A DNA stretch of 25,547 bases from Chara braunii (lineage: Eukaryota > Streptophyta > Charophyceae > Charales > Characeae). Every line of letters begins with the position of its first letter. Within the stretch, counting starts at the first letter, position 1. The position numbers were made by a program, and so were the translations under genes. Location: positions 2,711,582-2,737,128 of the forward strand of contig BFEA01000120.1 in NCBI GenBank assembly GCA_003427395.1, read 5' to 3'. The notes under the pieces are model-generated. The model was given only the letters and a program-made list of their open reading frames with translations, was not told the origin of the DNA and ran no database searches. Positions 17,107 through 25,547 of the stretch are shown here, in pieces.

Positions 17107-17900
17107 GGAGAGTAGTGGCCCTCAGTTGGAAAGGGAAGCGTCGGAGGAAAAGGGAGGGGGGGGGGGGGGAAGGGGGTCCTGTGTTTTTTGTACATATTTT
17201 TTGCAGTCAGTTGTCAGATGCTGGAGCAGGAATCAGTCCTATTCTTGCTTTGAAGCCCTGAGCAATAGGATCGCTAGGGTCAGGCCTCGTTGGTGCTACA
17301 TTTGGGCTTGGAAAAGCATGAACCTGGTCATAATTAGAGTCACTTTCGTTTGTGTAGGCATGAACTTGGCACCAGTGGGGCCTGGCCCTTGTAGTGGAGG
17401 GTAGTGGCCCTTGGAAAGGGAAGCGTACCGTCTTCCCCCGAACATGACGCATATGCCTTGTACATGGATACAACACTTACCGGGCAGTTCTATTTGACGA
17501 TATATTGCCGTCTAGTCGAATAGAACGCATATGCTTTCTATTCGAACAGTCCATATTTTAGAGTCCAATGCAGATGCATTCTGTTCGAATTTTTGAAAAT
17601 TTTGAAAACTCGAATGCACACAGTGTGTCATGTTCATGGGAAGAGGGTGTGAAGAAAGGAGGAGGGGGGAGGGGGTCCTGTGTTTTTGGTACATATTTTT
17701 GCAGTCAGTTGTCAGGTGCTGGAGCAGGAATCAGATCCGTTCCTGCTTTCAAGCCCTGACCACTGAAATCACTAGGGTCAGGCCCCGTTGGTGTTATGTT
17801 CTGGCTTGGAAAGCATGAACCTGGCCATAATTATGGCCACTTCCATTCTTGTTGGCATGAACGGAAGTGGGTCCTGGACCTTGTAGTCCTTGTGAGGGGA
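17107..17900. repeat. Direct duplication of about 290 bp, second unit split by a MITE
   Basis: Unit 1 (17107-17394) and unit 2 (17395-17427 plus 17650-17900) share, in order, GTAGTGGCCC and TTGGAAAGGGAAGCG, a purine-rich block, GGGGGTCCTGTGTTTTT and TACATATTTTT, GCAGTCAGTTGTCAG and TGCTGGAGCAGGAATCAG. They also share the CTAGGGTCAGGCC and GCATGAACCTGG phrases. By eye the identity is near 80 percent. I see no coding sense. Confidence 0.8.
17428..17647. mobile_element. TA-flanked MITE, long subtype (220 bp)
   Basis: The left end CCGTCTTCCCCCGAACATGA and the right end (minus strand CCCTCTTCCCATGAACATGA) form about 24-bp inverted repeats with a few mismatches. The left flank is TA (17426-17427); the right flank TG (17648-17649) is one change from TA. 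The terminal GTCTTCCCCCGAA is shared with the MITEs at 20883 and 24353. A perfect internal hairpin (TCGAATAGAA / TTCTATTCGA) lies at 17516-17545. TA duplication suggests Tc1/mariner-type mobilisation. Confidence 0.72.
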
Positions 17901-18132
17901 ATTCCTATATCGCTCCCTGCAATAGCCAAAGGCCACAGCCATAATGCAACGCTTTGCCTGACTGGACGAGGCAGAAGGAGGCTGCTGGAGCATCCGACAG
18001 GATACGTCGGTTTTGTTGTTGCACATTATGTCTGCCTTCTGCGAGAGTAAAGCCTCACATGACATGCTATTCTTCTACTTGGAAGTGTTCGTTGCGTTTT
18101 GGTATTTTCAGAGAGGAGGAAGAATAAAACAT
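17901..18132. other. Sequence upstream of the U6-like copy
   Basis: No gene is seen. TATTTT at 18103-18108 sits about 30 bases upstream of the U6-like start, where a plant U6 TATA box would lie. I find no convincing upstream sequence element of the RTCCCACATCG type. Confidence 0.4.
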
Positions 18133-18230
18133 GTCCTCCGGGACATCCATTAAAATTGGAACGATACGGAGAAGATTAGCATGGTCCCTGCACAAGGATG
18201 ACACACATAAATGGAGAAATGGTCCATTTT
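18133..18230 (+). ncRNA. U6: U6 spliceosomal snRNA copy, probably a pseudogene
   Basis: The sequence follows plant U6 snRNA along its full length: 5' stem-loop GTCCTCCGGGAC, AAAATTGGAACGATAC, GAGAAGATTAGCATGG, CCCTGCACAAGGATGACAC, AGAAATGGTCCA, then TTTT at 18227-18230 (Pol III stop). The invariant ACAGAGA box, which contacts the 5' splice site, reads ACGGAGA here; the AGC triad is intact. Three CpG sites of the plant consensus (as I remember it) appear as CA (CCAT, GCAC, ACAC), which is the expected decay of methylated DNA. An A-rich stretch (18236-18252) follows, as after a retroposed copy. I judge it a pseudogene, but a divergent functional copy is not excluded. Confidence 0.88.
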
Positions 18231-18239
18231 GTTTCAAAA

Positions 18240-19140
18240 GAAAAAAAAAAACAAGAGGAAAAACAAAGAATTGGAGGGAGGAAAGAAAAAAAACGTAAGA
18301 AAACTTGAAAGGAGCACAGACGAAGGAACACCTGTCTGCCAGGGAGACAAAGGATAAGGAGAAGAAGCCCGATTGCCAAGATGGGGTTTTGTGCAGCAGG
18401 CCTTTGGGGGGTGGCAGCAGCAGCATGATCATTCCTTGGAAGGAAGAATCATTGCTCGAAAAGCTAGTCAGTAAATTATTTGCTGTCAGACTCTGACCGT
18501 AAATGTCAGCACATGATCAGGTGCTGGTGGTATGACAACTTAGTATAGTTCCTTTTTCCCTGTTTGTTGTTTTTGGCGCCTAAATGCTAGTACGTACCAA
18601 ATATTAAAGCTGCTGAAATCTGTGACTCATATGCTGGAGCCTTGTGTACCAGGGGTAAGATCCCACTTGCATTGACTATACACAATTCCAGCCGTTGATC
18701 TTGATATACCTGTGGCCAGTATGTCTTAATACATGCAACAATGGGGCCTTGCCCCACTGGCCATGGCTGTTTCACCCTGCGGCGCAGGAGACAAACAATG
18801 CTGTGGCCAGTGAGCGTTCATACAGTCGTGCCCTAATACAGTGGTGCTGTGTTTTGAGCTCATCCCTTCAGAAGTTAGACCTGCAGCTTTGGATCAGTGA
18901 CGAGGCGGAAGCAGTAGCCTGAGCTCAAACCAGCACTGCCCCTCCCAGCTAGCCATGGCTCCACACGGGTGGACAGCAGTCAGGTTAGGCCTCCTACTGG
19001 ATACGGGTGGCCTCAATGCCTCGCATCTACTTCCACAAAGAAATCTTGAACAAGTTGTGGATGCAGGGTACGTGCCACTGTATAAGCAAAATAAGGAAAA
19101 AAACAAAGAAAAAGCGTACTCTTCATTTATCAAGGACCTT
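18240..19140. other. Unassigned sequence
   Basis: An A-rich tail and purine-rich stretch (18236-18310) is followed by ordinary sequence with no supported gene. The plus frame 18955-19200 contains LLLDTGGLNASHLL, which loosely resembles the D-T-G of retropepsin-type proteases, but nothing else supports that. Confidence 0.4.
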
Positions 19141-19153
19141 CCGGCACACGAAC

Positions 19154-19300
19154 TCGCGCCTAGCCCAGTTGGTATGCCTCTGAAGAGTCTGAACTATTAA
19201 TATACAGACTGGAGTTCAAACTCCACTGGAAACAGTAATCCTGAATTACCTAGGGCCAGTCAAATAGATGATGATAAGTCAAGGCCATCACCCTTTTTTC
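19154..19300 (+). mobile_element. tRNA-derived SINE-like unit 1
   Basis: A perfect Pol III A box, TAGCCCAGTTGG, lies at 19161-19172. It is followed by a 6-bp anticodon-like stem (AGTCTG / CAGACT, 19187-19209), then TGGAG-TTCAAA-CTCCA (19209-19224), a T-arm-like hairpin carrying the B-box TTCAAA. The anticodon loop is too long (13 bases) and the T loop too short for a working tRNA. The body runs about 70 bases further to a pyrimidine/T tract at 19293. Confidence 0.62.
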
Positions 19301-19322
19301 TTCTTTTCTTTCTTTCTTTCTT

Positions 19323-19364
<42 letters not shown>
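19293..19364. repeat. (CTTT)n and long T run
   Basis: TTCTTTTC, four TTTC units, then about 38 T. It may be the tail of a retroposed copy on the other strand. Confidence 0.95.
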
Positions 19365-19365
<1 letters not shown>

Positions 19366-19920
19366 GGAACTTACAGCGCCAGATGTAATGCACAAGGCTG
19401 CCATCAGCTGGTCCCCCCCCCCCAACGATACGGCTTTTTTTTGGCTCGTTAGTGTAGTCGGATGCAATATCACGCGTGACGAAAATGAGGCTCCGAGATG
19501 TATAACTTCCATATTAACTGGTATTATAGATCATCAATTCAGCCCCCAGCCAACCTAGACATGCGGGCGTATACCGTGGAAGACTTGCGCATTTGATGAA
19601 CTGGCAGGGGTGAGGCCGGTTTGATGGGAAAATTCTCTGCCACTGCTGCGAACCGGGGTGGTGGAAACCATCCCTGTCTCTGAACTCCGAACCTAAGGGC
19701 ATTCTCACATTAGCACCTTTTCACCTAATATTATATTGTGGCCACATGCATACAGGTATGGTCGTAAATGCGGTCAGATTCACTTAACATAGTGTGTGTG
19801 TGTGTGAGTACGCCCGAAGACAGGCAACATCTGGTAGCCCTTCCGGATGTCTCCGCAAGACAACATACCACGTAATGCGCCACAGGGTCATTATATCTCG
19901 CTCCAGATAAATCTTCTTGT
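19365..19920. other. Unassigned sequence
   Basis: No gene is seen. An A-box-like TAGTGTAGTCGG at 19450-19461 has no B box near it. A short (GT)n lies at 19793-19806. Confidence 0.45.
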
Positions 19921-19925
19921 TACCT

Positions 19926-20031
19926 ACGGGCCTAGCTCAGTTGGGACACATGGAAATACAGACCCGTGTTGGAATCCGAGTGCTAACTTCTCAAGGCCTT
20001 TGCGCTTTTGAAAAAAACAAAAAAGAAACCT
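19926..20031 (+). mobile_element. tRNA-derived SINE-like unit 2
   Basis: A perfect A box, TAGCTCAGTTGG, lies at 19933-19944 and a B-box-like GTGTTGGAATCC at 19966-19977. The spacing fits a tRNA. An A-rich tail (GAAAAAAACAAAAAAGAAA) begins at 20009, about 85 bases after the start. No cloverleaf can be folded confidently, so a SINE head is more likely than a tRNA gene. Confidence 0.6.
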
Positions 20032-20457
20032 TGCTGTTGATGAGATTCAGTGGCCTGGTGGGGATGCACTTGGGGGTTTGAAAGGACAGCGAGCACCTCC
20101 ATCAAAGATTCCCTGATGCCAGAGATTTGGAGGTAAATTGGAGCAGACCCCACTGCTACTGCTCTGCTGCTCTTTATTATGCCGCCTGCTGAAAAAAAAA
20201 AAAAAAAAAAAAAAGGTCGAAGTCTTTGCCACTTCAGAAATGAGGGAAAACGCCAGCTCCAGAAGAATTCGGAGGCTGGACCTGACGACGGCTGCCATTG
20301 ATAAATCTAATTGGCGGCCATCGTTTTGTTTCGGCCTCCTGAAAGGTTGGAGGCCCGCTATTTTCCGAAAAGACAAAGGTACTAGTGGTTTAAAAAAAAG
20401 CAAAGCCCGGCCTCGTGGGTACGTGTCTGTTTCGAAATTGAATGTCTGTGTTATTGC

Positions 20458-20510
<53 letters not shown>

Positions 20511-20882
20511 CAAAACAAACAAAAATCGTTCCATGCTTTCTATTGGAGGAAAAATGGCGTAGGGCAGATGCAGGACGAACTGTGGCTAACAAGTTAAACC
20601 ACCAGTACTTCCTAGAGTGGTGCCCGTTAATGCGCCACGATTTTCGGAAACGTACGGGCTACTACAGGAGCGCCCAAATTATCCGACTAGAAACGTTTCT
20701 ACTCTTTCTTTTTCTAAGGCCGATAGATGGGCCAAGTACTGCACAGTTCAGAATTTGCAGAAATAACAGTCCACTGCAAGATTGGGCGGTGAGCAGTTTG
20801 AAACAGCAAGAAAAACAGTGAACTGCGCGTTAGACGGCCTACCCGTTCGATAATAGGCAAAAACGGGAGGTGGCCTGGCCTA
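20032..20882. other. Unassigned sequence with long A runs
   Basis: A runs lie at 20190-20213 and 20460-20509. The open plus frame 20138-20821 depends on them (poly-Lys) and is not credible. GTACTAGTGGTTTAAAA (20379-20395) and its reverse at 20593-20608 belong to a short dispersed motif. Confidence 0.5.
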
Positions 20883-20987
20883 CCTTCTTCCCCCGAATAC
20901 AACGTACGGTCATTATAGCTGTATTTGAGTCATCTTTCAGTCTAGATACAGCTATAATGACCTTACGTTGTATTTGGGGAAAGACGA
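20883..20987. mobile_element. TA-flanked foldback MITE, copy 1 (105 bp)
   Basis: Nearly the whole element is one inverted repeat. The left side TTCTTCCCCCGAATACAACG, then TACGGTCATTATAGCTGTAT, is answered on the right by ATACAGCTATAATGACC and TTACGTTGTATTTGGGGAAA. TA (20881-20882) flanks the left; the right flank AA has drifted. It matches the copy at 24353. Confidence 0.85.
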
Positions 20988-21101
20988 AAGACGGTAGCAG
21001 GCCCTCGCGTTTTTTTTGTTTTTTTTTGTTTTCGTTTTTGGCTTCCGGCGGGAATGTGTTCGGGCAGGAAATATGGCCGTCAGCGCCCCGTTAACACCCA
21101 A

Positions 21102-21102
<1 letters not shown>

Positions 21103-21142
<40 letters not shown>

Positions 21143-21265
21143 NCTCACTCTCACACACACGCACACACACACACACACACGCACACACACACACACACAC
21201 ACACGCACACACACACACACACACTCACACTCACACTCACACACAAGCATACACACACACACACA
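21103..21265. repeat. (CT)n and (CA)n microsatellites with one N
   Basis: A CT run (21103-21149, N at 21143) passes into a CA run with interspersed GC and TC units to 21265. Confidence 0.95.
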
Positions 21266-21306
21266 AAACGAGAATGAATCTTCCGCGAGAACGTTGGAAG
21301 ATTCGT

Positions 21307-21311
<5 letters not shown>
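21266..21311. repeat. Palindromic-repeat core, copy 4 (hairpin)
   Basis: AAAACGAGAATGAATCTTCC is followed by an 11-base loop and GGAAGATTCGTTCTC, a 15-bp stem with one mismatch. It matches the inner part of 13817-13834 and 23658-23673. Confidence 0.75.
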
Positions 21312-21382
<71 letters not shown>

Positions 21383-21586
21383 CTCGTGTGCAAAACAAAA
21401 ATACCATCTCTGTTGTTCAGTTTTTTCATTTTTCTTTCAGTGCATGCAGCCCGAGCTTTCAGCAGTGACCAGGTGGTCACAGTACTGACCCCCGTTCGAC
21501 GCGGCTCGTTAACGGCTGCGTCGGAAAAAAATAGCAGGGTGAGGTACTGGTGGTTTAAAATGCTGATGGCCTTGAGAGTATTAGGC

Positions 21587-21631
<45 letters not shown>

Positions 21632-21722
21632 ACAGAGAGAGAGAGAGAGAGAGAGAGGCAGCTGGAGTAGGCGGGCGAGCCGGCAGCAGAGAGAGCGCGA
21701 GCCGGGGCAGGAGTGGGCGGCG

Positions 21723-21769
<47 letters not shown>
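21311..21769. repeat. (CT)n, (GT)n and (GA)n microsatellites
   Basis: CT lies at 21309-21380, GT at 21588-21628, GA at 21629-21657 and 21726-21769. The short spacers carry no gene; GGTACTGGTGGTTTAAAA lies at 21543-21560. Confidence 0.95.
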
Positions 21770-21771
<2 letters not shown>

Positions 21772-21894
21772 CGGCAAGTTCTCTGACTCTCTCTCTCCCA
21801 TCAGCCTCAGTTCCGAACAGTCCAATCATCATGATCATCATCAATCAATCCTTGAAATCTCAATCAGATCTTGTATTCTCATTTATCATGATGT

Positions 21895-21962
21895 ACTCTC
21901 ATTATAAGGGACGCTGGGCCCGGTTCCCAATACGTGCTGCTCCCCACGAATAGATCGGAGCG
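21895..21962 (-). repeat. Dispersed 55-bp repeat, copy 3 (reverse)
   Basis: The minus strand reads CGATCTATTCGTGGGGAGCA, then GGGAACCGGGCCCAGCGTCC and AGAGTACATC, matching the copy at 24910-24975 including the GAGTACATC beyond the core. Confidence 0.75.
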
Positions 21963-22870
21963 TGTTAAAGCACCAGTACATGGGCACCTGGGCCGCGGGC
22001 CTGACACCTCAAATTCTGGAGGCGTGAAACGACACCGCGACCGCCGATCTAATTTATCAACGGCGGGCGCGGCGTTTGACGTTTCGGCCTCGTTTTCTTG
22101 TGGCGACAAGTTTTGGACTGCAAGGCTGGGGCCTGGACCCATTAGCGAAGTATTCTACCACTTCGTTCAGGATTTCGATCACGTGTGGCCTTGAGTGACA
22201 CAGTACGGCCGTCGAATAGAGAGGATCTCGATGGCCGGGTAGTTTCCAAGCGGGGACTGTAAAGATGCCCACCTCGTGTCCAATGAGATGCGTCGAAAAA
22301 AAAAAACCAACAAAGTTGGACTAACTTGGACATGATAGCTCGTGGCTTTGCGTGGGCGGGAAGTCTGGATTTTATGGGCTATAAAGGGGGGGGGGTGATT
22401 TCCAGACTTCGTTTTTTTTTTTTTGGCTCTGAGAAATAGAACTTGAAATGTGAAATTCAGATATCGTGGTGGATCTGACAGGAACGCTTCCGCTTCTGTC
22501 GGATGGCCTGTTAGAGGCATCGTGAGATACATGGGGATGAATGTATCCCTATAGCCATTACTTGTTCATCCTCGTGGCTGTGTTCGTGGACACATTTTAT
22601 TGCCACGGTACATTACTATGAAGACTTACGTGAAGGAGATTGTGCCAACCCATGAATTCGGGTGCACAGCTGTTCTTCATACTTTTATGTGCTATTTCAA
22701 TTCATTTTAAATCAGAAAACGATCCATTCATGCAAATAAAAAATCACTTTGTAATTTCCAAAAAAAACATAAAATTGCGTCACACATCGTAGAATACTTC
22801 GCTAGTGGGTCCAGGCCCCTGGGGCCATGTACTGGTGGTTTCAAAAAAAAAAGAAAAGAAAAAAGCAAAT
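21963..22870. other. Unassigned sequence with small hairpins
   Basis: GGGGCCTGGACCCATTAGCG, then AAGTATTCTAC, at about 22119-22157 recurs in reverse at 22791-22822. A perfect 10-bp inverted repeat GAAGTCTGGA/TCCAGACTTC lies at 22360-22410. No gene is visible. Confidence 0.5.
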
Positions 22871-22873
22871 ATA

Positions 22874-22925
22874 ATTTCCGATGGTGCGGGCTGAGATCAA
22901 GTACACCATCAAACAAGCTGTTTTT
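22874..22925 (+). pseudogene. Small LINE tail fragment
   Basis: The plus strand encodes MVRAEIKYTIKQAV, similar to GAEVKYNIKLAM in the LINE fragment ending at 13790. It is too short to place securely. Confidence 0.3.
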
Positions 22926-22995
22926 TTTGGCCGATTGGGAGTACAGAGTCCAAAAAAAGGGGTGCACGGCCAGGGCTGTAAAATGGTTTGCTAGT

Positions 22996-22998
<3 letters not shown>

Positions 22999-23067
<69 letters not shown>
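22999..23067. repeat. (CT)n microsatellite
   Basis: About 34 uninterrupted TC units. Confidence 0.97.
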
Positions 23068-23070
<3 letters not shown>

Positions 23071-23619
23071 GCCTTGAGATATTGTCGTTGAACTTACTGG
23101 CCCCGGGTAATTCAGAATTATTTTGTCATTCATTTGGATTCGAAGTTGTTTCTTCGTTTTTTTTTTTGAAAGAAGAATGTCGATCGTGTTTCTTTTCTCT
23201 CTTTTTTCCCCCCCTTCTAAATGAGTGTCAGTAAAGTGAACGCCCAGTAGCTCCAGGCTGGGCACGAGTCGGCATACCGATCGGCCGAGGCTTTGGTTGT
23301 GTGCTCGCTACTTGTGGATCGATCCTGTTTTTCATTGGTGATTATTTTGATTGATGCCTTTGGTTCGGATTTGCTCAAACTTGCATGCGTAATAGTATGT
23401 CTTTATGGGTGGATTCTTGGATTGCCATTCTCATCCAGAAACTGATCTTGCTGTTCAGTTCCTTCACTTCACAACTGGTGGTTTAAAAAAGAAAAAAGTG
23501 AGGGGAAAAAGCAATCAAACTGTTCTTCAGTTGTATGATTTTTTATTTATTTATTATTTTTTTTTTTTTTTGTTGTTACATGGGCAATGTTGGATGATTT
23601 CCGTGCGCTTCAAGATAGG
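23068..23619. other. Unassigned sequence
   Basis: T runs lie at 23157-23167 and about 23558-23571; ACTGGTGGTTTAAAAAA lies at 23474-23490. No gene is visible. Confidence 0.5.
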
Positions 23620-23751
23620 GACTGAGGGCCTCGCCACACAGGCTGTCGAAATGTGGAAAACGAGAATGAACTTCCCGCTACAACATGGCCACCTGCGACA
23701 TTTTTGTCGTTTTCACGTTTCGACAGGCTGTGTGGCGAGGCCCTCAAAGTC
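23620..23751. mobile_element. Palindromic repeat (MITE-like), copy 2
   Basis: The left arm 23624-23665 (GAGGGCCTCGCCACACAGGC, then TGTCGAAATGTGGAAAACGA) and the right arm ending at 23745 are inverted repeats of more than 40 bases with few mismatches. The interior GAGAATGAACTTCCCGCTAC matches copy 1 at 13784. The arms may extend to GACT/AGTC at 23620 and 23751. Confidence 0.85.
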
Positions 23752-24350
23752 AAGTCCAAAAAGAGAGAACAAAAAAAACCGTCCTAGTTCAGCAATCTGG
23801 TTGGAAGGCACGCCCTCCACTGGCATGAAATATGTTTCCGTGAGTATGTTTTGCATTTTATTTCTGGTATGGAGCTTTGCTCCACTACACAACAATCTAG
23901 ATGCATTTGGACGCTCTCTGGACCAAGTGCATGCGGACGAGTAGTTTAAGGTTTTTTTTTTAAAGAGAGTCCAATGTTTTGAATGCATTGGGTGCCGAAA
24001 GTGTTCAAATGCATGTAGAGTGTTGCGTAGTGAAGCGAGACCCATTATTTATTGGAAACACGATTTCTATGATCTCCTTGGGTGGGAAATAAGTGAGGAG
24101 GGTTGATGTTAATATGAACTTCATTCGATTGAATAACGATGTAGTGGATTAGAATAGTAATATCTCTTTATTAAATTTTATTTTATTATCATAGATAAAT
24201 AAGGAATTTTTTCTATTTTATTTTATTATGATATGTTTAATTTTTTCTTCGAGTAAGCAAACAAGTTTATTGTAATAGTTAAATACCTTTGAAATTTTTG
24301 ATTTTGAGTTCTGATTTCAAAGAACTTATCTATGTTTTCTTTTTGAAGAC
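23752..24350. other. Unassigned, partly AT-rich sequence
   Basis: 24160-24300 is AT-rich, with TATTTTATTTTATTAT present twice (about 24177 and 24213). No gene is visible. Confidence 0.5.
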
Positions 24351-24352
24351 TA

Positions 24353-24455
24353 CAGTCTTCCCCCGAATACAACGCACGGTCATTATCGCCGAATTTGCTC
24401 TCTTTCAGTCTAAATTCAGCTATAATGACCGTACGTTGTATTCGGGGGAAGACTG
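24353..24455. mobile_element. TA-flanked foldback MITE, copy 2 (103 bp)
   Basis: TA (24351-24352) and TA (24456-24457) flank an element that begins CAGTCTTCCCCCGAATACAA and ends with its inverse. The arms are about 42 bp with a few mismatches around CATTATAGCTGAATTT. The terminal CAGT and the TA duplication are the signature of the Tc1/mariner superfamily. It has no coding capacity. Confidence 0.9.
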
Positions 24456-24457
24456 TA

Positions 24458-24792
24458 GACCTCACAAGCGTGTATCGCCTGGTGAAATAGGCAAGATCAA
24501 GAAATTGCGGCCATCAATTGTCATCTCGACCTCTCTGCATCTGATCGTGGCAGTCTGATCTTGCCTCTATGAACCACATGATCCCTACCGGTCGTGATAT
24601 CCAGCGCACCACCAGGGCTGTAGAGTCCGTGAACTTACACCACACACACACACAACATCACACCACGGACACGACAATCAGATCACTTGGCTCGGACAGT
24701 CTGTCCTTAGAAAGTAATTGACTTTTGAAATCTTAACTTTGTCTTTGTTTCTTTTTCAAATGCTCGTACCATTCCGAGTAGTAGCCCCAGGG

Positions 24793-24834
<42 letters not shown>

Positions 24835-24909
24835 AAAGGCCCTTGTGCAAGACCTCTATCCTGGTGGTGTTAAGAGAACCACCAGGATTGAGGCTTTGCC
24901 TAGCGGGCC
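24458..24909. other. Unassigned sequence, T run and hairpin
   Basis: A 39-base T run lies at 24795-24833. A perfect 11-bp hairpin ATCCTGGTGGT / ACCACCAGGAT with a 9-base loop lies at 24858-24888, directly upstream of the dispersed 55-bp repeat. Confidence 0.6.
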
Positions 24910-24975
24910 GCTCTATCGATTGGTGGGGAGCAGCACCTGCTGGAAACCGGGTCCAGCGTCCCTTGAGTACATCTT
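24910..24975 (+). repeat. Dispersed 55-bp repeat, copy 4
   Basis: CTCTATCGATTGGTGGGGAG, then CACCTGCTGGAAACCGGGTC and CAGCGTCCC, followed by GAGTACATC. A shorter second match (TGCTGGAAACCGGGTCCAGT) lies at 25010-25035. Confidence 0.78.
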
Positions 24976-25035
24976 GGCAAAACAACACATCAATGAAAGT
25001 GACGCCAATGTGCTGGAAACCGGGTCCAGTGTCCC

Positions 25036-25547
25036 CTGTTCAATCTACTCTTCCCTGCCTACCCTGCCACACAGTCGGGTATTGGGGGTGAAACCACCGG
25101 GGGGCATCAGTGGAGTCTCCCTCCCTCCCCTAGCCTCAGCCAACTACCTACTATCCTCTTGGCGCCTACTGTGTCTTGCACATCTGTAATAGCAAATGTT
25201 TGGAAACAACTGGAAACAACTGGATCAAACTGGAGCCCCAGGGAATGTTAACCAGTCGGTTCTGCAGATAGCAGATTCCGCCACTTGCACCGGGCTGAGT
25301 GGTGTCCATCTCGGCATGTCATCCTGTCGATCAAAATTTGCAGAGTGCAACTGTAGTGAAAATAGGTTGAAGAACGAATGCTTAAACCACCACAACCTCC
25401 GAGCTAAATAGGTTAAGGAACAAATGCATGCCAAGCTTTGCTGAAGCACCTGTGTTATGAACTTGGTTGTCTGACAATTTGATTGCCACTCTCACTCTGA
25501 AGAACTCACACACGCCCATACATGCATGAGACAAAGGGGAGAAGTAG
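25036..25547. other. Unassigned sequence
   Basis: No gene is seen. TGGAAACAACTGGAAACAAC is a short tandem repeat at 25201-25220, and AATAGGTTAAG/ATAGGTTGAAG phrases recur at 25362 and 25408. Confidence 0.5.

Noticed and set aside
18955-19200. Possible retropepsin-like D-T-G motif (LLLDTGGLN)
   Set aside because: Only three residues match; the frame is short and followed by Lys-rich low complexity, with no other retroelement domain nearby.
19450-19510. A-box-like TAGTGTAGTCGG suggesting a third tRNA/SINE head
   Set aside because: No B box at the required spacing and no foldable arms.
20138-20821. 227-codon plus-strand open frame
   Set aside because: Its length depends on two long A runs read as poly-Lys; the remaining parts look non-coding.
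21591-21953. Cys/Val and Arg/Glu repeat proteins from plus and minus frames
   Set aside because: These are direct translations of GT, GA and CT microsatellites.

Overview
This is a gene-poor, repeat-saturated eukaryotic nuclear window with no intact host protein-coding gene that I can support. It is full of microsatellites ((AG)n, (CT)n, (CA)n, (CAAT)n, long A/T runs) and short gaps of N, and it carries remains of at least six classes of mobile element. The retroelement proteins (a zinc-knuckle/coiled-coil ORF1 and a Penelope-type RT with an N-terminal GIY-YIG domain) and a plant-like U6 snRNA copy point to the green lineage. My best guess is a charophyte alga such as Chara, which is inference from family resemblance and not proven here.

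Bases 1-3783 hold microsatellite, G-rich unique sequence and a decayed, unrecognised minus-strand open frame. The centrepiece is 3784-10386, read on the minus strand. It is a Penelope-like element (PLE) of about 5.36 kb (3784-9145), preceded head-to-tail by a 5'-truncated copy of itself (9146-10386), so the pair shows the long direct 'pseudo-LTRs' typical of PLEs. In transcript order the long copy has a CCHC zinc-knuckle plus coiled-coil ORF1, then a GIY-YIG endonuclease, then the reverse transcriptase. This puts the endonuclease N-terminal (the permuted Chlamys/Naiad-type order). Each pseudo-LTR contains a hammerhead ribozyme; the one at 3993-4040 has a complete catalytic core. All reading frames are broken by stops and frameshifts, so this copy is dead as a protein source.

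From 10387 to 17105 come tandem repeats, two probable non-autonomous DNA transposons whose ends are packed with a short GC-rich motif (11237-13270, TCCGGA-type; 15418-16237, TCGGCCG-type), a second hammerhead-like sequence present as an inverted pair beside (CA)n tracts, and a LINE C-terminal fragment (13343-13790) running into a palindromic repeat. From 17105 to 25547 come a direct duplication interrupted by a TA-flanked MITE, a U6 snRNA-like copy with CpG-type decay and an A-rich tail, two tRNA-derived SINE-like units, two more MITEs of the TA family, a second palindromic repeat, and several copies of a dispersed 55-bp repeat.

Nothing here forms an operon or host pathway. The functional logic is that of retroelements: ribozymes in the flanking pseudo-LTRs would cut a tandem transcript into a unit of about 5.34 kb carrying ORF1 and EN-RT, while short elements (MITEs, SINEs, U6 copy) would depend on machinery encoded elsewhere.
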